This document shows, one piece after another, positions 35,844 to 46,424 of a DNA stretch of 64,000 nt. Numbering within the stretch: the stretch's first letter is position 1; the number at the start of each line of letters is the position of its first letter. A program made the translations under genes and the position numbers. Origin of the DNA: Perkinsus marinus ATCC 50983 (Eukaryota > Perkinsozoa > Perkinsida > Perkinsidae); contig NW_003217015.1 of the NCBI RefSeq assembly GCF_000006405.1, forward strand, positions 790,303 to 854,302, read 5' to 3'. The notes under the pieces are model-generated. The model searched no databases. It had not been told where the DNA came from and saw nothing but the letters and a program-made list of their open reading frames with translations.

Positions 35844-37190
35844 ATGGTCGAACAGGCGGATGCCGTGGTTGAGTTGTCGCCCTCATCTAAGACTGACAGC
35901 GACTGTACTGTGAAGGAGTCCAAACCTACTGGCAACAATTTCAAGTGGTGGGATGTGCTAGCTGAGGGCTCTGAAGCCGCGGCTGCGTTCAGCCTTATGA
36001 AGGGTACCCTTGGTGCTGGTGCACTGGCCGTTCCTTACACTATGTACGGTGCTGGTATCATAGCTGGCACTATTTTACTTTGTGCCATGTGCTTCTTTAC
36101 ATTCCTTTCTGTCGAGATGATCGTCAGGGCACAGGATATCGCACAGAAGGATACCTATGAGGACCTTGTGGAAATGCTCTTCGGGAAGAAATTGGGATGG
36201 ATTTTCCAAATAGGCTTATTCCTTTTCTGTTTTGGTACTGCCGCTGCATACATCGTGACGATCTATGATATATTCAACCCTGTGTTCGTCGCTGCCTTTG
36301 GTTCCAACCCTGATACATGGTACGGAATAATGTTCGTGGATAGGGTCTATTTCAGCACTCTAGTCACGGTCGTTATACTACTGCCAATATCACTCCTAAA
36401 GGGCATAGGTTCCATCAGGTACCTCACTATGGCGGGTTCTGTGGGAGTGTGCTTCCTGGCTATCACAGCTATCTATACTCTCTCTCGTTACGGTGTCTCG
36501 GATGCCTTTGATGTGGATACTGCATGGACCCCTATCAATGCGGGGTCTCTCATGTCTGCCTTCAGTACGTACATCTTTGCTTTCTCAAGTCAACCGAACG
36601 TACCAGAGATTTACGTTGGCCTGTCGAACCGGAAGCCGTCTGCTATGAGGAGGGTCACTGCTGTGTCTATGATCGTCAGTGTAATTGTCTACCTTATGGT
36701 AGGCATCCTATTCTTCGTCAACTTCGGAGATGATATCGCCTCCAGTGTTCTCATCAGTTTGAGTCCAATGATCCAGTCTGGTGACCCTATGGTATGCATC
36801 GCTTTCATTCTAATGGGCGTTGCTATCATTGGCTGTTTTCCTCTCAATATCTACCCTGTGAGGACGACTATATTGTATTCGTTGGACCCTAAGAAGCATC
36901 GAACCATCATTGGTATAGTCATCGCTACTTTAACGGTGGCTCTGTCCTTCGCAGTGGCGGTCGCCTTGCCTGATGTAAATATGATTCTGGGTCTTGTCGG
37001 AGCCATCGCAGGGTCCATCGTCTGCTTCTTGGGTCCTGGGGCTTTCAATATCGTTCTTGCCAAGGGCAAGGGGAGCATATATGCCTGGAAAAACTGGTGG
37101 TACTGGTTGATGATCGTGGTCGGTTTGGTATCCCTTGTACTCGGTACCTGGGTTTCTCTAGTTGGTGTTATCGATTTCTACAGCAAGTAA
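35844..37190 (+). CDS. AAAP/SLC38-type amino acid transporter
   Basis: An 11-transmembrane-type amino acid/auxin permease family protein, 448 residues from the ATG at 35844 (MVEQADAVVELSPSSK). A longer in-frame opening upstream begins at a non-ATG codon and crosses the acceptor-like ACTTAG, so I reject it. The first membrane segment has the family's unwound-helix motif (SLMKGTLGAGALAVPYTMYG). Later segments include LFLFCFGTAAAYIVTIYDI, MSAFSTYIFAFSSQPNVPEI (a typical AAAP helix-6 region), VSVIVYLMVGILFFVNFGDD and GCFPLNIYPVRTTILYSL. The 40-residue N-terminus is polar and cytosolic. One exon. Expected role is proton- or sodium-coupled uptake or vacuolar export of neutral amino acids; the substrate is unknown. 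Confidence 0.88.
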   Translation: MVEQADAVVELSPSSKTDSDCTVKESKPTGNNFKWWDVLAEGSEAAAAFSLMKGTLGAGALAVPYTMYGAGIIAGTILLCAMCFFTFLSVEMIVRAQDIAQKDTYEDLVEMLFGKKLGWIFQIGLFLFCFGTAAAYIVTIYDIFNPVFVAAFGSNPDTWYGIMFVDRVYFSTLVTVVILLPISLLKGIGSIRYLTMAGSVGVCFLAITAIYTLSRYGVSDAFDVDTAWTPINAGSLMSAFSTYIFAFSSQPNVPEIYVGLSNRKPSAMRRVTAVSMIVSVIVYLMVGILFFVNFGDDIASSVLISLSPMIQSGDPMVCIAFILMGVAIIGCFPLNIYPVRTTILYSLDPKKHRTIIGIVIATLTVALSFAVAVALPDVNMILGLVGAIAGSIVCFLGPGAFNIVLAKGKGSIYAWKNWWYWLMIVVGLVSLVLGTWVSLVGVIDFYSK

Positions 37191-38233
37191 CTATTCGTAA
37201 TGCTGATGAGCATCTCGTTGATGTACTGTCACATCAACATTACTGAGAGACTCTCCATTTTTCACCGAGTAACTACGGTTCCTCTGATCTTTCATAAATA
37301 ACTCCTGAACTGATGATGCATTCAGCCGTCCAGTAGTAGACAGTGTCGTCATTGAGCTATCTCTTACTAGTAACACAGCTAAGGCTTTCGAAGGCTGCTG
37401 TTGTTATCATTGTTCTGCTGTCGTCGCCTTTGTGGCTGACGCATAGAAGGCGCTGGCTAAGTGCCGTGCACCCTCAGAGTTTTCCTCTTGTTGTTGTTGA
37501 GAATGATGTTGTCGTTCTTAACACGACCATTTTCACAACACTCTTATCATCTCTGTCTACTGTCCTGCGATGATGTCTGTAATACTTCATTAATATTTCT
37601 GTCCATTCTTCTTCTTCTCTACCATCGTTGGGCGAGGATCATACTAGTGTACGCAACGGCATCCGCTGTGGGTCCTTGAGGCTCACAAGCAATGTGCTTT
37701 CGCTGACTTGGCGGTCCTCGCTGGATGGCTAACATAATGTTATTAATGATACACGTAGTAATAGGAAACCTCAACAAGAAGAGCTGTGGTCGCTGCTCAT
37801 TGTAACCTCAGAGTAAGGGAGCAATCCTATGTTCGGCGGTTGTTGTTGTTGTACTGTAGCACAATATGTGTTCCATATTACTTCCATTCCTACAGCTTAA
37901 CTTCGCATAAGGGTTGCGTTCGTGACTGTTATTTTTCTGGGAGTTGGGATAATTATCGGTGATCTGAGCTAGCATTGATGAATCGATGGTGGTCGAAGTT
38001 GTGAAGAGGATAGAGAGCATCCATTCCTGGACTTACTTGGCCTGGGGCATATCAGTACGTTGCATGCTGCCATTGGGAGGCTTTTATCCAGTGTGTATGG
38101 TTTTCCCCTACGTATGGTGAGGACAACATAGAGAAAAGCGTGCGGTGTTATTGGATATGAATATGCTATATCATGAGCAGTTTGTTATTGATAAATGCGG
38201 CTATTTCGTTCTAAGAAAACCTCTTCTACTGTT
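37191..38233. other. Intergenic region
   Basis: About 1 kb upstream of the cyclase gene, with stops in all frames and T/C-rich patches. I see no gene, RNA or repeat. It should contain the cyclase 5' region. Confidence 0.4.
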
Positions 38234-41200
38234 ATGGACCAACAGGGAGGAGGTGGAAGTATCTACTCTGTAGAGGGCAGGTAGTGTTGGTGAGATGCGT
38301 TGTGGAGGACCTGTGCTATGGCTAGGGCCTCCTCACTGGAGCATAGGCGTGCTGTAGGGGATACTGCGATGATGCGTGTTACTAATAGGGGGTCTACAAG
38401 TAGGACGTGGTTCCTCAGACTGAACTCTAGTCGCTGCATAGGTACTCTCAATGGTACTGGTGAAGTGAAGAATAGTGGTCTTAGTGACCCTCCTGAATGG
38501 GATGCTTTCCCGTTACCACCACCAAGGGGCAAAGGCGCTTTGATAAGGTCGTTTCCTGATACGACCGATGTTCCCATAGGATTAGTGGAGATTACGGTAT
38601 ATCAGGTGGGACGTGTCAGCTGTGTCTCTATTGCCCTGGACACTCCGCATCCCTTTAAAACTACATGACTGCAAGAATCCTAAAAATGGACAGCTATACT
38701 GTAGTAGAAGTGTGACTATTTAGCCTTACACCGATAGAGAGGTGTAGGTAAGTGGGATGCCGTTCTCTACGACAAGTTGAACCGTCACGAGTTGTGGGCT
38801 CGACATGGCCAAAGCATGCACTGGTTCACACTGGAGTTCGAGAACCCTGGCCTCGAAAAAGGGTAGTGTCTGCAGGCTGCTACTCGCGGTGCTATTCTCC
38901 TCCCTAGATACCAAATTGACTTAGCATATAGAAGTTTACACCTGGTCCGAGTTCTGAGCCTGATACTGGTCCTTGGTGGCTTCCTTATTGTGGCCCTAAG
39001 TTAGTCCTTGGGCAGCAGCAACACCTTTTTCTCTTTGCCCGACCACGATGATCCTTATGTGTAGATATGAGTCGTTGCGCAATCGCTATCCCGGCGTGAC
39101 GTTCGGCAGAGTCCTGCTAGCTGAGCCACTCAACGCTCTGATCTATCTTGGACTAGTGGGTGTGATATACTATCCCGTCCTCTATCGGTTTGCGTAAGGT
39201 CCACTCCATCATAGTATCCATTCTAGTGCGGGAGCCGCCAGTGAGCGGCAGTAGCAGTAGCAATGGTGCTTCCCTCCGGGCTTCTCGTGAAAGTGCGAGA
39301 CGTGGCTCGTCAAACCGTGGACGTCGAAGAACCCCTCGTCGGTGGCTAGTACACTACTTCCAGGCATTTCAAACCTCCTTCGCATGGCTAACAACAACAT
39401 TAGTGCTACTATGGATGTACTTTATATCAAGCGAATAACAGCAGATACAGTCACTTCACAGGTACTCAGGCCCTGAACTCGTCGCATGGTACATCTGGCC
39501 GGTCGACGAGGCTAGCACCTTCTGCATCTTGCTTCTGGTCACGGCCTGCCTCCATAGACTACGGTTTATATTAATGCTTGCTGTATCGGTGTAGGGTCTG
39601 GTGTCACTGTTGCTCTGTCTAGTAGCAGATAGCAGGTACCAAATTATACTCTTTGTAGCACTGCGGGCCTCTTTTCCAGCGGTCGCAGAACGTCATGGTG
39701 AATTTTTTGACATCCCCACAGACCCTATCATTATGGTGGCTAGCGGCCTATTTATGGCGATCCTGACTTACTCATTGGAAGTAGTAGATCGGCTGAGGTG
39801 CCCTAGCATGCAAGGGTCTAGGCTCAGGTGTTGGGTCGGAAGGACTTCGTGCAGTCATTGATGGTCACCATTGAATCACAGAGGAGTGACCGTCTGCTGA
39901 GGAATGTACTTTGCTACAGTCGACCCGGGTTCTAATCCTGGGCAAGGTACTTCCCAAACGGATCATCGACACACTGAAGGAGCGGCAACAGCAGGATCTC
40001 AGCGCCGTGTCAGTTTGCAATACTGCTCGCAGTAGGGCCGCTGGGGTCTCCAGAGACGATGTATACGTCACATTTAGGTGTGTCATCGGTAGGTCAGTTA
40101 CTCGCACAAACCAGCTGTGGCCAGTCCAACTACTTACACGTTCCCAACGGAGTGATAGTTACCCGAGTTGTGGTATCACACAATAGTGTCTTCCCCTTAG
40201 GCTCAACAGCAGGGCGGTTGCGGCATCGGCGCTCAGAACTCAGCGGCATTCACCATGCAGGTGAGGAGCGACTGTTGAGGTGTTGGTGTGAAGAGCCCTG
40301 CACTCAGATAGCGGCAGCTTCTTCTCAAGCACAACTTCTCACGGGCAGGAGTACGAAACGTGGTGGGGTATCGCACGGTAGGAGCTTCGCTGGCATGGCA
40401 GCGGCAGCAGCAGCGGCTATGGGAGGAGGGGGCAATGCCTCTACTAGTGGCTTGTACAACTCGGCCCTTGCAGAGTTGTAAGAAAGCGACTGTCAACGAG
40501 GTTGTGATCTTCTACGGCATTTCCTGGTCAATTCAATATTTTACCCGAATTTTTAATAATTAACCACTTCTTTTGGAAAAATACAATTTTTCTTAATGTT
40601 TTACCGGCTGATTTTAACTTAATACCCAAAATTTTAGTATTTATATCCACTCTGGTCTGACGGTCTTCCATGGCTGAATTCGGAGAGCTCAATTGTAATG
40701 TGACTTCTGTGCCAAAGACGAAGGTGTAACGATGCGGATTCTCATAATACTCGTTAATGGATGTAGTAGTAATTTCCCGGGCAGAAACTCGTGTGCCTTC
40801 AGTGTTGACTTTCCGGGATGGAACTCATGGTCGTCCATTTTCAGTTACAGTGATGCGTCGATACTATTCGCTGACGTAGTCGGCTTCACCTCGATCTCGT
40901 CAAGGGTGCCTCCCGAGCAAGTCCTGTTGCTGCTCAATGAGCTGTTCTTCATGTTTGATAATATTGCTGAGAAACACGGCTTGGAGAAGATAAAAACCAT
41001 TGGGGATGCGTAAGTGGCGTGAAGGGCTCATACTAGTACTCCATCGTGTTAGGTATATGGCTGCGGCTGGGCTTCCTACTCCTCATCCCCTACATGCGCA
41101 TGCTGTGGCCCGAATGGGTCTGGACATGGTTGCTGATGTCGGCGTGTATGCAGTGCATCGTGGTCGCTTCGGCTGAGCTGGGTCTAGGTTCTGTGACGAT

Positions 41201-41945
41201 ATGGGCAACCCTCTGGCGTTGAGAGTTGGCTGTCATTCGGGTTCTTGCGTGGCTGGTGTAATAGGCAGGAAGAAGTTCATCTACGACGTATGGGGCGATT
41301 GTGTGAATACGGCCTCTCGAATGGAGAGTCATGGGGAGCCTATGAAAGTGGGAGTCTCGACTGTATGGCGGTGTAGTTGCAGCACAGCTGGTCCAGGTTC
41401 ATTGCTCGGAGGCGACGGCACAGCGTATTCAGGGGGACTTCGAACTGGTTGACCGAGGTGATATGTTTATAAAGGGGAAAGGCCTGATGAGGACCTTTTT
41501 CATAGAGAAGGAGATGGAGAGCACCAAAGACAGAAGCGTACGTTGCTAAGGTCTGGCAGGGATGGTAATGACTGATAGGTCCTCCCGAATAAGAAGACGC
41601 TGGAGGAGTGGAGAGACAGGCTCTGCACGGGCGCCAATGGCAGTCTATGCTTGCTGGCGACTCCAGCTGCAGTAGATCCCTGTGTAAGCTGGCGTTCGAG
41701 TACGTGCAAGCAGCAGCAATTGTTGTTTGTTGAACCTCAGCCGTCAGAGTCTCCTAGACGGGATAGTCTCCACAGCTTGTCGGGGAAGGAGGTATACCGC
41801 TCAGTACGATTGGCAGTTGCTCGGGCATCGACCATCTTATAGTCCCCTCCTAGGTGCCAGTCGATTTGGAGATAGGTCTGGGGTCGGGCAGTTGTTGCAA
41901 CGCTGGTGAGGCTTGTATTAAGAGAGAAAGCTCGTCAGTTCATTG
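38234..41945 (+). CDS. Class III adenylate cyclase with six-helix membrane domain, multi-exon
   Basis: Makes cAMP from ATP. The ATG at 38234 ([15 protein letters not shown]) leads by a short intron into a cytosolic N-terminal region ([49 protein letters not shown]). About six hydrophobic exons follow, such as [51 protein letters not shown] and [20 protein letters not shown] signalling-helix-like piece ([16 protein letters not shown]) precedes the catalytic domain: [48 protein letters not shown] and [20 protein letters not shown], ending [12 protein letters not shown]. Both metal-binding aspartates ([12 protein letters not shown]) and the Asn/Arg transition-state pair are present. The base-selecting Lys (KIKTIGD) and Asp (YDVWGD) are those of adenylate, not guanylate, cyclases. 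There is one catalytic domain, so it must dimerise. The 3' end is approximate. Confidence 0.82.
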
Positions 41946-42195
41946 GTTAATACGGTGCATTAGGCCCTTCAGAAGATAGCGACTTGACTGGAAGCGGCGA
42001 GATGTTTTGATCCTTGGTTGTATCATCATGAAACATGTCAGCGTCCCATCTGTAATGTATATATATGGTGTAATGTGTACACTGTAAAGTCATAGTTATT
42101 CATGCCGCTCTCATGTTTCACCTTTACTTTTTTTCTCGAGTTGGGAAGGATGTTCTCATTGAAGACGCTCATGCAGCTGTTAGAGTCAGGATTCG

Positions 42196-43070
42196 ATGAT
42201 GCTGCGTTCGCCGCTTACTCCCTTGGGTGTAGGCCAGAGGTTCATCTCGAGAGCCCTGCCACCTCTGTTGTCAATGGGCAGTGGAGGACGCTGCTTCTAT
42301 TACAACCAGTCCGGCAACGGAGGCTATCAGACGAACTACGGCAATGGTGGCTATCAGAAAGGCTACGGCAATGGTGGCTATCAAAAGACGTACGGCAATG
42401 GGGGCTATCAGAAGAGTTATGGCAATGGTGGCTATCAGAAGAGTTATGGTAACGCTGGCTACGGTCAGAAGCAATACGGTAATGGTGGTTACAGCTATGG
42501 AAACGGTCAGGGATTCAGAGCGGGTGGCGGCGGGAATGGCAACACCTTCTATAAGAAGAGTTGGAGTGGTAACAAGTTCGGTGGCTATACGAAGCCGGCA
42601 TTGCCTATCAACCAATTCTATTACACTGACAATCAAGCTGGTGGGAAGAATATCCGTCTCAAGCTCGATTTCGGTAACGTCGTGCGTAATCCTGAGGTGA
42701 GCTCGCTGTTGGTTTGAGTGCAACGACTGCACTATCTGTCCAGGCTTCCGGCAACATCCCGATGAAACTTGTTCTCACCCAGCCAGCTGTGGGGGAGACT
42801 CCGGCCAAGGTGAACGAATTTGCTATGGGGTGGAAAGGCGCTGGGCAGATCTTGGTGAGTCGTGTGGTATGTGTGAATCTCTTTCTCATGGGGGTCTTTC
42901 AGGCTCTCAACTTTCGTAATCCAGAGGCGACGTCCAGTGTAGAGACATTGTGTGCGGCGGAGGGATCTGCGCAGGAAGCGACACATGCCAGAATTGGGCA
43001 GAATAAAGGACATCTCATGGTAACCAACAGGGATGTAGCGAGCTGGCGTGCATGTGTTAACGTAGATTGA
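42196..43070 (+). CDS. Gly/Asn/Tyr/Gln-rich repeat protein with a conserved-looking C-terminal domain
   Basis: I do not recognise the family. The ATG at 42196 gives an acid-free, Arg/Ser/Leu N-terminus (MMLRSPLTPLGVGQRFISRA) that resembles a mitochondrial presequence. Next is a prion-like run of tandem nine-residue units of the form YGNGGYQKS/T (about 42313-42480), then a GGGGNGN linker. Two GT-AG introns (about 42698-42744 and 42855-42902) join further exons into a globular region with NIRLKLDFGNVVRNPE, MKLVLTQPAVGETPAKVNEF, MGWKGAGQIL and ALNFRNPEATSS, ending near 43070. The mix of a low-complexity aromatic/Gly tail and a compact domain suggests a nucleic-acid-binding protein, but that is inference. 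The last exon border is uncertain. Confidence 0.6.
42313..42480 (+). repeat. 27-bp tandem repeat coding for YGNGGYQKS units
   Basis: About six imperfect copies of a 27-base unit (core GGCAATGGTGGCTATCAGAA). Copies differ by point changes, mostly at third codon positions. Because the unit is a multiple of three and lacks stops in several frames, other frames and the opposite strand are also open here. Confidence 0.8.
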
Positions 43071-43978
43071 GGTAACTTCCGCTGAGGGAGAACCGCTCCG
43101 CTGCAGAGTTCCGCCTGCGCAAGGGGTGGCAATTCAAGCACTGTTAAAGTAGGCGTAGTCTTGCAGACAATCTCTAACGATTGGCTGTAGATTTTCCTTG
43201 CCCAAGATGGTGCCGCGGACGACTCCAATTGAGCCCAGTAATGACTTTTAGATAACTATGCAACTATAATCATTCAAGAATTTGATTTCCACGAGAGGGC
43301 TTGAGTTGCTTTTTGTATCTGGAGCAGCTAATGAGCACCCCAGGGAAAAAATGAACGTCGGTCGCGCATATAACATCCTGCCATCGAGTATGGTGAAGAT
43401 GTTGTTTCCATGTTGGATCATGGAGTATTGTCCCATGTAATGGAATCATCCAATACTACCATGCCCAACAATACCACTTCATTCCGCGTTAAATAGACAA
43501 CGCAGGTGATAACTCAAGGCTAAGTGATTCAGCATCCCCCGCTCACTTAATCACAGTTAATTCAATGGGAGCTCACTGAGCCTCATGACTTACTCGGTGG
43601 GACAAGTCTGCTTGAGTTAGTAAGCTGTCACTGACTGTCTCGAATCGAGACTCGATTCCAGTAGGCCGCGCCGCACTTCGAATGCGGAGCAAGAGTGATC
43701 GCTTTCCTCGTGAAGTAGGTCATCGGTTAAAAACTGCCATCGAAGCGTGATTATCAGACTGAGCGGCTACCACAGTATGAAACTGTGCGGAGCAAGACTA
43801 CTCATCACGGTATGAAACAGGAGCTAACTAGTCCTGCTGCAGGGCTCCTGCAGAACTATTCCCCGCTGGGGAATCCCCAGCTTCTGGACTTGATCGAAAA
43901 TGACAGGTTTTAAACTGTCTAGAACTTTCGATATGAGCCTTCGAACCTTCGCTCGTATATGACAATCAAGCATTTAGT
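43071..43978. other. Intergenic region with several short hairpins, upstream of tRNA-Leu
   Basis: About 900 bases without a convincing gene. It contains perfect small inverted repeats at 43642-43658, 43837-43853 and 43858-43874 (see separate entry). No other structure seen. Confidence 0.5.
43837..43881. repeat. Cluster of perfect 7-bp hairpins with GCT loops
   Basis: CTGCAGG-GCT-CCTGCAG at 43837-43853 is followed four bases later by ATTCCCC-GCT-GGGGAAT at 43858-43874. The second can also refold with the next bases as GCTGGGG-AAT-CCCCAGC (43865-43881), so two alternative stems compete. A further 8-bp stem lies at 43642-43658. All sit within 350 bases upstream of the tRNA gene. Confidence 0.75.
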
Positions 43979-44060
43979 GAGTGTTTGCCCGAGTGGTTAA
44001 GGGGGTGGACTTAAGATCCACTGGACATGGTCCGCGTGGGTTCGAACCCCACAGCTCTCA
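43979..44060 (+). tRNA. tRNA-Leu (anticodon UAA)
   Basis: Class II tRNA. The anticodon arm is GTGGA-CTTAAGA-TCCAC with anticodon TAA. The long variable arm GGAC-ATG-GTCC is typical of leucine. The T arm is GTGGG-TTCGAAC-CCCAC. The D-arm region carries AGTGGTTAAGGGG. The acceptor stem GAGTGTT pairs with AGCTCTC except for one T-T mismatch and a G-T wobble; the discriminator is A. CCA is not encoded. No intron. Confidence 0.92.
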
Positions 44061-44685
44061 TAACTTACTACGATTGTTTCATAATGAGACTCGTATTGAT
44101 CGATTTATTTGCGAGAACACAGGGACTGGTGCTACTCAGACATTCAGGGCTGAACTGAACACCTCCATCATACGCGTATCACCCTTCTTTGATGGAAACA
44201 TGGAGGTCCGTACAGTTCGTCGCTTCAACGCAAATCACTCTCACTCGAATCAAATCTTCAAACGCGGCAGAAATACATTTACATACAACCGCATACTAAC
44301 CTAGAGCCGAATCTAGATACTAGCGAGCACTATGCCGATATCCATCACATCAATCGAGAACTGACCATGCTCAAGACGGAAGAGGATGACCTCGAGATAA
44401 CTCAGTTAGAATAGGCGATTTGATCCTGGTAATGCAATTTACAAGCATTCTCCTACTACTTCATTGAACGCCCTTCGTAAGATGCACTTTCTTCACCTTA
44501 TTCGAATCATCACCCTCCGCTAACTTACAACACAGCACCCAAGAATAGATAGTGAAAAATTCTCAAATCTTCTTCCATCAGTCGACTGAACTACTCACAC
44601 AAGCTCGATGAGAAATAACAGGAAGCTTAGTATGCTCCCGTGAGTCCTAGCCTAGGAGCAGCTACGACCGAAACAACAGTCATCT
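44061..44685. other. Intergenic region between tRNA-Leu and the first SOD
   Basis: About 620 bases, AT-rich, with only chance frames (one short frame begins inside the tRNA). No gene or repeat recognised. It holds the SOD 3' end. Confidence 0.4.
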
Positions 44686-45514
44686 TCACATGCCGGCTGC
44701 AGCAACATTCTTATTGGCGAAGTCCCAGTTGACAATCTCCCAGAAATGTTCCACATACCTGAAGGATGCACCATCACCAAGCGCTGACCAACATTCACCT
44801 TCCTTACTTAGGCCTAGCGTTCCTGTAGTCAATGTAGTAGGCATGCTCCCATACATCACAGTTGATAATGGGGATCTGACCATCTCTCAGAGGACAACCA
44901 GCATCGTGACCTTGAACCTAACCAAAGACAACTCCACGAAAAAAGTGGAACAACGAGCGAACAAACGAGACGCGACAATTCCACAAGTAAGATTAACTTA
45001 CAACTTTCAGCTTGCCGTTATCAGCCACAAGCCAGGCCCAACCACTGCCGAAATGACCGACAGCGGCGGCTGTGAACTGCTTCTTGAACTCCTCGAAGCT
45101 CCCGAAATCTCTGTTGATGAGATCAGCAACCTTGCCAGTAGGAGCGTTACCACCATTGGGAGATAGACTGTTCCAAAAGAAAGTATGGTTCCATGCCTGA
45201 CAACAGTAACAAATGACAAGCACATAACCTAACCGATTCCTCACCTGAGCCGCCTGGTTGAAGACTCCTCCACTCTTGGTCTTGATGATTTCCTCCATAC
45301 TCATCTTCGCAACATCACCATCTTCAGCGCAGATCTTGTTGAGATTGGCAACATACGTAGCATGATGCTTTCCTAAATCAGAGACATTCACAACCAAGCC
45401 GTTGAAGCGACAATACCTACCATAATGATACTGAATAGTCTCGGCAGACATGTGAGGCTCCAGAGCATTTTCTGCCCATGGGAGAGGAGGAAGAACATGA
45501 GGACCGCCAGACAT
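44686..45514 (-). CDS. Fe-type superoxide dismutase, copy without presequence
   Basis: Converts superoxide to H2O2 and O2. I start at the ATG at 45514 ([20 protein letters not shown]). Metal ligands are seen in order: the His in [13 protein letters not shown], the second His in [16 protein letters not shown], and Asp and His in [13 protein letters not shown]. The Gln of FNQAAQ before the second ligand is the Fe-type second-shell glutamine. [12 protein letters not shown] and the C-terminal [14 protein letters not shown] complete the fold. There are five exons; introns 45373-45420 (phase 1) and 45197-45244 (phase 0) are both 48 nt, and two more follow KLKV and RPK. No targeting peptide is visible, but an unseen upstream exon cannot be excluded. 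It sits beside a second SOD on the same strand. Confidence 0.9.
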
Positions 45515-46424
45515 AGTTTCCAACAAATTACTCAACAAGGACAACTAAGCAAGTGACTATTGGTATTGAATAAAGCTGACGACCTCTATGATATGCATAG
45601 CGGAGAACTACGCAAAAGACATAAGAAGCTGTGCAATACACAATCAAGTGTCCTGCGCCGGTCACGACGGCGAGGTATCCTGCTAGCCAAGATGCACTTA
45701 GACTTGCAGAAAGATACGATTCCAATCAGTGAGTTGATAGTGTTAGCGATGACTAGAAAGTTGGCCAGTCAGGGTTGCGGCCAGCGAGTCATATAATCAG
45801 ACTAGGACAATTTGGAACAACACCGCTGTCAGGTGACTTGGCCTTCAAACTCCAAGTAACATTCCGAAGAATCTACTCCCGCTTTACTCTGATGCTTTCT
45901 CAGGAATGGTCAGTCATACGAAACAGTTGAATCGATTATATATATGCGAACCCTCGGTTTAGGAGAACAAACGCGACGCATAGACCAACAACTTTCTATT
46001 CTAGCGCTTATATCCGATGATCGAAAACGATCTTTCACATACCTAAAGTCGAGGTCCCCAACCAGTAATATCCTCACTGTCAAGCCTGTGTTCCTACTAT
46101 CATGCACTGAGACTTCGAATAGAGCTTCTACGGAATCACCGAAGACAAATGAATCGACTTGAAAACAATCAACGTCACTCACAAACTCTCTATTCAATCA
46201 CTCTCGCACCAATGATCGGTCAACGGAAAGCACTCAATCATCGATCGCACCCTTTCACAATTAAGCCACAACACAAGCACCAAGCGAGCATCACACGCAA
46301 AGGAAGCCTTACTGACTCACTGGAAGAACAGCCAACTAGCAACAGCATAATATCTCGATCCTCAAACAGTAAAAGGTGGCCTAGTATATAATACGGTGCC
46401 ACATATCGAATGCAAAGGCCCACT
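45515..46424. other. Intergenic region between the two SOD genes
   Basis: About 900 bases holding the 5' region of the downstream SOD and the 3' end of the other. Only short unrelated frames. No element or repeat noticed. Confidence 0.45.

Noticed and set aside
42102-42452. Frame encoding repeated RQWWLSE-type units over the 27-bp repeat
   Set aside because: It is the +1 reading of the same tandem repeat. The frame giving YGNGGYQK has the better start and continues through spliced exons into a globular domain.
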